Below, piece by piece: positions 56,704 through 64,000 of a stretch of 64,000 nt of DNA; position 1 is the stretch's first letter; each line of letters begins with the position of its first letter. The stretch is from Symbiodinium microadriaticum. Its lineage: Eukaryota; Sar; Dinophyceae; Suessiales; Symbiodiniaceae. The notes under the pieces were generated by a model. That model searched no databases. It had not been told where the DNA came from and saw only the letters and a program-made list of their open reading frames with translations. The stretch is taken from NCBI GenBank assembly GCA_001939145.1, contig LSRX01000298.1, positions 602,462-666,461 on the forward strand, written 5' to 3'. Position numbers and translations under genes: made by a program.

Positions 56704-57118
56704 TCACTGGCCAAAGTCATCATCGTCAAAGAAATTCATTCTCAACGGCCATCGGATCAACCACTCCCCCCGCGCGGCACCCCGTTCTCCACCAGCGGCG
56801 AGGATGCAGAGCCCTTCCGGTCGCCGGTCGCGCGGGGCTTGCGCAGTCCTGCGCGACTCCATCTGGTCACAGGCTTCTACAATTCGGGTTGAGGCTCGGT
56901 TCTGCAGTTTAGAAGGCAAGGTGCTCTGACTGACGAAGGAGAATGGGACAGAGCAGAAGAAGCAAAACCGCAGCCATGCGCCGGCCGAGGAACAACGGTT
57001 GGGGCACCTTCTTCATGACGGGAGATATCGCTTGTTGTTTCCGATGAAGGCCCACGGTTCTAACACCAGGGTCTAGGAGAGCCGGAAAAAGTGCCCATGC
57101 AGAAGCCGGCCTAACCAT
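56704..57118 (-). CDS. candidate exons, possible signal-anchor start
   Basis: A minus frame from an ATG at 57118 contains the hydrophobic segment MAAVLLLLLCPILLRQ and closes at 56909. The next minus frame (56919-56704) reads TRIVEACDQMESRRTAQAPR and ends in an acidic tail FFDDDDFGQ. They may be parts of one small gene, but the gap between them is too short for a normal intron. Confidence is low. Confidence 0.28.
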
Positions 57119-58259
57119 CAGACCTATGGGAATTATGTGTGTTTCTGACGATTTCTGACGCCTCTGCCTCTTTTGAGGAGGATGAGGAGGACTTCAGGGG
57201 CCAATCTTCCCTACTTCAACTTCACACGCGGCTACGGGGCACCTCGGGGAAGCCTAACTTTGTACCTTCATACTCTTGCCGTCGACGCGCAAAGAAAAAA
57301 TTGTTGCACCAAACTCGGTTTTCAGGTTGACGAACCAAAAAAAAGACAAGACCTGGAAGCCCTCAAAGTTGACAAAGCGGCCCCAGATGCCCAACACGGG
57401 AGAGCTTTGGGCTCCGGGGTTTCAGGGGGGGCCAGGAGGCTCCAAGGCGTCCTGCGGTCGTCAGGGTCATAAGCGGCCGCTCGATGAAGCACCAGAGGCC
57501 CACCGCGCATGAATAGGCAATCGAACAGTTGCCTGAAAACAGGGTTGGTGAGGATGTTGCTTTACAACAGCGGCCTCCGATGCCCAACCCTCAGCTCAGT
57601 CTGCGTCTGTGTTCTTCGGTTGTCGGGTTCCGTCCTAGCATCTCCCACGAAACCTCGACTCGCGATGCCAAGATGCCCATGGAACGGTAGCACATATCCT
57701 CGCAGCGGGCTGTGGCTGTGGACCCCAAACCCCCGGAGGCTGAGAGCTGCGAGGGCTTAGGCTTGCCGTCTGCATCGGGGAATCTTGGGACAGCGAAAGG
57801 CTTAGCCGCAGAGGGACAGGCAGCATACAATGTGGGCCTTCGACTTCGATTCCACAAGACCATACAACCTTTCGACTGCAACATGAAACCGTGGCAGTAG
57901 AGACCAATCCCCCACGAAAACGAAGCGTGAGGCAAGAGGCCATGCCGGAAAAGGTGTAGTATTGCACAGCCGTGCCCGCTGCCAGCTTGATGACCTTTTA
58001 GCAGGTCAAAGGCCAGGGCTAGAGATGATAAGCAAAAAAACCCACGCCTAAACACCTCGGAATTGCGAAATGCTTGGGGCTTGGGGACTCTACCCTCTCA
58101 CACTCGGACAGGCTGCCAGACGAAGTTCCTGTTTCGCAGGCGGGTCGACATGAAACTGATGTGGCACACAGTTGCGTGCTTGGTCTCAGGCGCAGTGGAC
58201 AAGTTTTGGAAGGCCCGTCTGGCCGGGTCTGAATGTCCGACAGACTGGACTCCTAAACT
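57119..58259. other. spacer with long overlapping frames
   Basis: A minus frame of 154 codons (57591-58055) and an overlapping one of 110 codons show no domain. No gene is called. Confidence 0.3.
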
Positions 58260-58261
58260 TT

Positions 58262-58300
<39 letters not shown>

Positions 58301-58370
58301 TTATTTATTTATTTATATTTATTTATTCATTTTTTGGCCTGCAGGGCCTGGCAAAAAAAAAAAAAAAACA
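58262..58370. repeat. TA, then TTTA microsatellite, then a poly-A run
   Basis: TA units (58263-58296), TTTA units (58297-58327) and a run of 16 A (58352-58367). Confidence 0.95.
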
Positions 58371-59121
58371 CCGAGAAACCGCAAAGATGGCTCGGGCCAG
58401 AAGCGAGTCTTGGCGTTCAAGCTGGCCCTGAACTCGACCGCCCTGCCTCCAACTTGGCCGACAAACCAACCCTAAACCCTAAGGGCCTAAGGGGTCTATG
58501 CGTGCTTGCGCCCGGATGGGAGGCCGCCGAACTTCTTCCCAAGCTCTAGACTGAAAAGACCCCGAAGTCCTGAGCTCTAAAGACAAGCAGCTAGCGGGTG
58601 CATCAGGTAAGCGCCGTAGGTAAGGCGAACAAAGGGCCTGTTGGGGGTTGAGGAGTTACAAGGTATAGAGCCTAAAAGTTGAAAGTGTAGGGATTTCAAG
58701 ATAGGTTTGAACTTCGGGCTTTGACTCGGTACACTTCTTGATTTGTGCGCGTCATCCTTTCACAGGGGTTATGCTCATGTTCTCCCTATCGTTCCAAAGA
58801 TACCGGAACGGTTTTTAGGGCCTGATGCTCTGGCGCGCTTCTCGGTCCAGGGCTTGCACCCGACACCATCAAAACGCATTCTCTCGTCCTGGATGCTCCT
58901 AGGCCCCTGCTAAGCAAAGCATGGCCTTTTTTGAGCCTGGCAGGGTTCAAGGAAACCCGAGAAAGCCTTGCGGTCACGTCTGCTGGCAAAAATGCCTTCT
59001 TAGGGTTTCTAGAAATTCGATTAGAGATCAAGGGATTAGGGTTCAAGGTTTAGGCTCACCGCGGGTAAGATCGCTTCCTTGAGGGCTGTTGCTGCTGCTG
59101 TCGTCGTCGCCGCTCATCTGG
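58371..59121. other. spacer with a telomere-type motif
   Basis: CCCTAAACCCTAAGGG at 58470-58485 is one exact TTTAGGG unit with a partial second. GCTGTTGCTGCTG-type triplets lie at 59085-59110. No gene is seen. Confidence 0.4.
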
Positions 59122-59612
59122 TCAGGCTTGCGAGGCTACTCTCAGCAGCACGCCGGCAACACGTTTTCTGCTAACCTTGCCTCGCACTTTTTGAAGGGCT
59201 GTGTAGTGATCCCACAATCCAGCTGATGAAGCTAGTTTGGTCAAACTGGCGTAAAATTGTCGCCTGGCTTCCAAGGTTGAAAGCAGAGCCATGTGAACGA
59301 CACGACAGAATTCCTCCAGAAGACCCTCAACCGAAGCCCCTTCTCGATTTGATCCCGGCAACGCTCACGACATTCTAAGAAACCATCCATGGCACGTCCA
59401 GAAACGGTGGGAGAGGAAGCTGTTGACAAGGGGAAGATGGCCTTTTTGCAGCAGCAGAAAGGGAGTTCTATAAGGGTTCGCATCAGGGCATCTACAGTGC
59501 GCTCGAAGCGGATCAGGATCTTTTCAGCTGGAGGTTCTCGCCAGAAGCCTATTCGAGTCTGGGGGCCTGCGACTGCTTCTTCGGAGATATGTAATCCCAA
59601 GGACCGCGCCAT
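59122..59612 (-). pseudogene. small gene with a single frameshift, hypothetical
   Basis: From an ATG at 59612 the minus frame reads MARSLGLHISEEAVAGPQTR and on to ECRERCRDQIEKG. At a GGGG run (59337-59340) the coding sense moves to the next frame, which continues EGLLEEFCRVVHMALLSTLE, then ARRQFYASLTKLASSAGLWD, and ends RVASQA at 59122. Together they make about 165 helical residues of consistent composition. One missing G in the homopolymer, as a mutation or a base-calling error, would explain the break. The family is not recognised. Confidence 0.45.
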
Positions 59613-59624
59613 TTGCGGACGTTT

Positions 59625-59835
59625 GCAGGTGTGCATGCATGTACGTACGCATACGTGTTCTGTGCCTATGTATGTACGTACATGCATAAGCATGCCTGTA
59701 TGTGTGTCGCTGTATGTAAACATGCATGTATGTATGTATGTCTGCATGTATGCATACATGTGTGTACATATTTGTGTGTATGTACATATGTGTGTATATA
59801 TTTAATATGTATATATATATATATGTATACATAAA
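59625..59835. repeat. TGCA / GTAT / TA microsatellite
   Basis: ATGTATGT, TGCATGCA and TATATA units directly upstream of the frameshifted small gene. Confidence 0.9.
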
Positions 59836-60390
59836 CATATTCATATGCATGGGAACCTAAAGTTGCATGTCCTCTCACAAAATTTCTACCGAGATGAGTT
59901 GAAGAGTAACCGTATACATGTATAAATTATCCAGTATGTGTCCATATGTACTTGCCGTAGCCATTTCAATGTAGCCTTTGCGGTTGTATAGTACCGGAGC
60001 GCGACGGGTTGGGTATTGCCAGTCCAACTCCCAAACTTCGCGGAAGTGCACGGAAGGCTCGAAACTGCNTTGTCTAGGTTTGAGCGGGTCTGCGTCGTCG
60101 TGGACAAGAGATAATAAGCAATACTCACTATCATTAATCTTGGTTTGAACGGCTGTGGGATACAAGACTTGTCTAAAAAGTACAAGAAGAGGCTTCGACA
60201 TAGGTTTTGGAAGGGGGGGTAGCATTATATGTGTGTCTCTGTGTGTGTGTGTGTGTATGTCTGTCTGTGCGCACATGCATTTGGTGTGTTCCGTATGTTT
60301 TGTAAATACGTGTGCGTGTGGTACACTTTTTGTTATGCTTTTGTGTTGTGTTATGCTACATTATGTTTTGCTGCATTATGTATGTTATGC
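59836..60390. other. spacer with an N join and a GT run
   Basis: A single N is at 60069 and its flanks are not duplicated. GT units lie at 60237-60262. No gene is supported. Confidence 0.4.
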
Positions 60391-60505
60391 AGGCAGGGGC
60401 TAGCTTTCCCAGCACGTCCTGCGCTCTGCCCATGACCAGCGGAGCCTGCCCGCCACGGGCCCACTGGCACATGGGACCACGGGCCGACGGGCCCGCCCAT
60501 CGAAA
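60391..60505 (+). repeat. GC-rich inverted-repeat cluster (possible hairpin element H)
   Basis: The stretch contains GCAGG / CCTGC, CCCAC / ATGGG and GGGCC-GAC-GGGCCC strings able to pair with one another. It resembles the multi-hairpin elements in composition but lacks their exact order. Confidence 0.3.
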
Positions 60506-60880
60506 ACACCATGGTCGAGAAGAGTTTTAGGACTTAGGCTCTCAATGCAAGATTCTAAGATATCTGCGGAAAATCAGCACCATGCAGCAAGTCTCGAATT
60601 TACAATCTTGTTTGTAACAAGTATGGCTATTGATGTTGTGATCAGCCCGCGATTCCACCAGAAAGGGCGCCACAACTCCAAGATACAAAACCCCACAAAC
60701 ACTGCACTGGGAGAGCAGCATAAAGACCTTCCGAGTTGCTGTAGCTGTGGACGCTTCCGTGGCGGCTTGGGCAAGCGGTCAAGGATCTTCCTCGGGTACC
60801 GGAACCGCACAAATTTTCCAACCCAAGAGCCTCATCAAAACAAGCACCAACATCCTTAACCAAATAGGGTGCTAGGTTGA
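60506..60880. other. spacer
   Basis: No supported gene. Confidence 0.3.
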
Positions 60881-60884
60881 GTGG

Positions 60885-61003
60885 TAATAGTAATGGTCGT
60901 AGTAATAGTAGCAGAAGAAGAAGAAGTAGTAGTAGTAGTAGAAGTAGTAGTAGCAGCAGCAGTAGCAGCAGCAGCACGAGTAGTAGTAGTCGTAGTCGTC
61001 GTC

Positions 61004-61036
<33 letters not shown>

Positions 61037-61068
61037 CTAGTACTAGTACTAGTAGTACTTAGTAGCAG
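60885..61068. repeat. AGT / AGC trinucleotide microsatellite
   Basis: AGT, AGA, AGC and GTACTA triplets without interruption. Confidence 0.95.
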
Positions 61069-62335
61069 CAGCAGCTACAACGATGCTGCTGACAGGTGGC
61101 AGCAGCAAAAGGGATCTGATTCAGGAGGGTGGGGATTTCGTGATAATGCAAATTTTGCAACAATCTCTCACGGTGAGGGGGCTCGCCGCCAGTAAGGACA
61201 GGGAAAGTGAGAGCATACATGCCAAAGCAGATGTACCAGACACCATCAGCTTCACACGATAACAACAGACACTGATCTGTTGTTAGCATACTTAACACGA
61301 AAACTGGATGAGGGCTACTAGGAGTAAGCATGAGCAGTGGCAGCGCGGTGGGAGCAGTTGGAGTGGGAGTCAAGGCAACGGCAGTAGCAGAGACAGTCGT
61401 GGGTCTACTGTCACGAAGGTAATGGCGAAGGCGAAGATGAGCTTCCTTCTCCTGCCATCCTCTTCTAATATTGCTCCTGCTAACTTAACGCAGCAACATG
61501 ACTAGAAACCACGCCTTTCCGAAACCTTGGGCCAAGTCTCCGCGGTGGTGGCAAGTCCTTGTTTCCGCCCGAAAATTTGCGACTCTCGTGTGATGCCTGC
61601 CAAAAGCGCAGGCAGCGTTCTGATCTTGGATTCTCGGAAAAAACGATGACGGACTGACCAGAGTCTCTGCAGTCCCACAGGCCCACAAAGTCATCTACAA
61701 ATCAGAAATGCGGGGGCAAACATGGTGACACACAGGGACGTCGTTGAATAACCGGTGTTGACGCATACGGGCAACACAACTCCACCATGTATAGCTGGCA
61801 CAACCTGCATCATGACGACTCGCATGGCTAGGATGTGCTTCGCTGTCGACAAACGGCACGCGGCTCAGGATTTGAAACGCGCTGCCGAGCTCAGCTCTCT
61901 CCCTGAATTGGGGCAAATGTTCTTCAAATTCCGCCTCACACGGAGTGCTGAAGCTCGAAATACTTGCCACAAATCGTCACATGCAGAACGAGTGCATGCG
62001 ACACTTTGTGGCAGACTGTTCGGAAGACCCTACGTGTGACACATGATGTACCAGTTCTGCTGCTTCCACACGCTTATTGCAACAAAGCATGGCCAAATCA
62101 CCCCCTGCCGCGAAGCCGAAAGGCTCAGGGAAAAGCCCTGGAAACCAATCCCTGCAAGAACTTCGCTTGAGTGCCTCGCTCCTCCATGGTCTGCAGTACC
62201 CAGGCTGCAGCCCTGGGGGGCTTCAACATATCTAGTAGTCTAGTTGTAGCACGGGAAAAACAGCAACCTCAGCACCGTTCCCGCTCTCTCTCGCTCCCAT
62301 GCTTGAGGTTCGGGGTAGGTCAAAAACCACTCACT
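61069..62335. other. spacer; strand of possible exons unclear
   Basis: At 61700-61970 both strands show frames of reasonable composition (minus: FSTPCEAEFEEHLPQFRERA; plus: AAELSSLPELGQMFFKFRLT). They cannot both be real, and no domain helps to decide. Confidence 0.3.
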
Positions 62336-62339
62336 CTCT

Positions 62340-62516
62340 CCTTCTGTGGTCTTGTCTTGTCTTCTCTTGTCTCTCTTCTCTTCTCAGCTCAGCTCTTCTG
62401 ATCCTTCTCTTCTCTTCTCTTCTCATCTCCTCTCCTCTCATCTCGTCTCATCTCGTCTAGTCTCTTCTCTTCTCACCCCATTTCATCTCATCTCATCTCT
62501 GCTCTGCTCTTCTCTT
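62340..62516. repeat. CTCTT / TCATC microsatellite
   Basis: CTTCT, CTCTT and TCTCA units over about 170 bp, leading directly into hairpin element E. Confidence 0.95.
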
Positions 62517-62605
62517 CGGGGAATAAGGAGTGGGTCAAGCTCCCCGCGCCGACAGGCGCTCTTTCTCTCTGATCTTGCCTGCTTGCGTGCTTGCGCCCCG
62601 CGCCC
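62517..62605 (+). repeat. multi-hairpin element E
   Basis: GGGG (62518-62521) pairs with CCCC (62542-62545) with GGAG / CTCC inside, followed by GCGCC-GACA-GGCGC (62546-62559). A CT run precedes it and a TTGC-type run follows (62576-62600). The same two runs accompany elements A-B and C-D. Confidence 0.55.
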
Positions 62606-63069
62606 CGTGCTCTTGCGCAACCCCATCCAATATTTTGTTTGGATGGGCTCGGCTGTGCGTGGAGTAGAGTTGGTGCCCCCCTGTCGTGCGTCAGCAAAAG
62701 ACTGTGCATGCTAGGGGAATGAAGAAAACACGCTTGAATTTCCGGACTTTGCGCGTTTGGCCGTAGGGTGGTGCACGGGAACCGGGCGACACTTGCAAAA
62801 AACTCACATCTAGATCGCGTCAGGTCCTGCGCTGGTACTAGTCGTAGAGCTGGTCCTCCTCTGGTCTCAGTTGTGGTGTACTCCCCCGCGGCCCGTGCTG
62901 GCTGGCTGTGACGGTTCCCCGAACAGGGACGGTCCGGATTCCCCTTCATCTGCATGTCTACGTCGTAGGGCTGGCCTGTTGCTTGGCCTTGGAACCCTGC
63001 GGAGTTGTACTAGTACATATTTTCCATTCAAACTTCTACACTGGGCCATAGATCCTGACCATAGAACTC
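62606..63069. other. spacer
   Basis: Minus frames at 62488-62955 and 62867-63049 are open but without a domain. No gene is called. Confidence 0.3.
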
Positions 63070-63155
63070 TCTTCTTCCGCCGGGTTTGAGGGGCGAGTAA
63101 GGCCCCCCCGGCCCATAGGGCCCCCCAGGTATTCTTGGGGCTTTCGGGGAGAGCA
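63070..63155 (+). repeat. multi-hairpin element F
   Basis: Three consecutive hairpins: GGGGC / GCCCC (63090-63106), GGCCC-ATA-GGGCC (63110-63122) and CCCCA / TGGGG (63123-63140). The leader is CTCTCTTCTTCC and the end is GCTTTCGGGG. Confidence 0.75.
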
Positions 63156-63257
63156 GCAGTACACGTACCACGGGGTAGACTCCACGTACCAGAAAGCCAG
63201 TCGCTAGAACAGAAGGCTACAGTGTAGGTAATCGAAGCTGAAGTTCACTGCGGTGGA

Positions 63258-63340
63258 GTCTCTCTTCTTCCCCAGGGCATGAGGGGTCTGTTAAACCCCC
63301 CGGCCAGTTGGCCCCCCAATTGCTATTGGGGCTTTCGGAG
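63258..63340 (+). repeat. multi-hairpin element G
   Basis: Three consecutive hairpins: GGGGT / ACCCC (63283-63299), GGCCA-GT-TGGCC (63302-63313) and CCCCAAT-TGCT-ATTGGGG (63314-63331). Leader CTCTCTTCTTCCCC, end GCTTTCGGAG. The architecture is the same as in element F 190 bp away, but loops and several stem pairs differ, with pairing kept. Confidence 0.78.
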
Positions 63341-64000
63341 GGTGTGAAAGATGCTTTTGAATTGCTGAATCAGTACGTTTTGGGGTGTTTTTGACCAACA
63401 ATACAGCTTATTGTGTAACAACGTGTCCCCCGAGGTACTGCTTCAGATTACAGTTCTTGTTGGGACACCACGACGTCACTGCGGTTTGCCTTTGTGAAAA
63501 GTTGACTGAACAAAGGATGTAGGGACGACAACACTTCCCCGGATCAAGGTCTAGTCTACGCCAAACAGTGTGGTTAATTTAAAGATTACTCAGGAGCTTC
63601 GGAATGTCGGGGCAGCTTTCCCGTGACTTCAATGCAGCATCTTATAAGAAGTCAACATTACAGCACCTTCGATTTGTAGGCCCGCAGGCTGCCATAGGAG
63701 TTCAAGAACATCTAGTAGTTAATTAACCTTGCAGGTTCAAGCTTGTTGTAGCATGCTCGACAGCACCTATATGTGAAGTCCTTCCATCTCACTGGCACAT
63801 GGGGGAAGCTTTTGGATTTATTCGGGTTTATGACTGGTAAGGAAAAAAGGGCTATGCTTTATTCGCTCATGGCTCAGATATGTCCAGACTGTGCAGTCTC
63901 TTATTCTTGGAGAACCATCGTGCTGGACAGGTTGTAGCGAAAATTGGAAACAGGCTTTGGGGTTTGGGATTTGGTTTAGGTACCGCCACGCTATGAGCCT
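63341..64000. other. non-coding spacer
   Basis: No gene or repeat is recognised. Confidence 0.4.

Overview
The window reads as a dinoflagellate nuclear genome. The strongest evidence is a 22-nt tract at 55770-55791 (minus strand) that matches the conserved dinoflagellate spliced leader (DinoSL) at 20 of 22 positions. It lies 50 nt upstream of the first ATG of an uninterrupted 3.8-kb ABC transporter gene, the classical mark of a spliced-leader mRNA copied back into the genome. Supporting signs are tandemly repeated same-strand genes, an intron family best explained by a non-canonical GA donor, scattered TTTAGGG-type motifs and very abundant microsatellites. The species cannot be named from sequence alone.

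Layout. 1-18300: a family of 13 related gene copies, all on the minus strand, for a short secreted Thr/Met-rich protein with a C-terminal hydrophobic (GPI-signal-like) tail. Ten copies sit in a 1293-bp tandem array (1182-14494), one 3'-terminal exon lies to the left (870-984), and two diverged complete copies lie to the right (14978-15727 and 16526-17731). 18700-21900: mini- and microsatellites with a few exon-like stretches on the minus strand. 22000-25500: several minus-strand exon candidates, the best carrying a PDZ-like domain after degenerate repeats. 26280-26780: a degenerate TGTGATCACC minisatellite. 30090-33650: multi-hairpin elements on both sides of frameshifted minus-strand coding remnants. 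34000-46000: mostly non-coding, with microsatellites and a 655-bp N gap. 46384-47157: MEI2-like RNA-binding protein. 51886-55719: full-length ABCB transporter retrogene. 59122-59612: a frameshifted small gene. 62500-63340: three more multi-hairpin elements.

Every coding feature I can support is on the minus strand, as expected for dinoflagellate unidirectional gene clusters. The genes do not form an obvious pathway. The most novel items are the GPI-like gene array and the dispersed triple-hairpin element family, whose stems differ between copies by paired changes.

Limits: most annotated regions outside the gene family, the MEI2-like gene and the ABC gene are single exon-like stretches that cannot be joined into gene models without RNA data. 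Small N runs at 1181, 19009-19012, 48395, 49926 and 60069 are assembly joins, and three of them are flanked by unmerged duplicated sequence.
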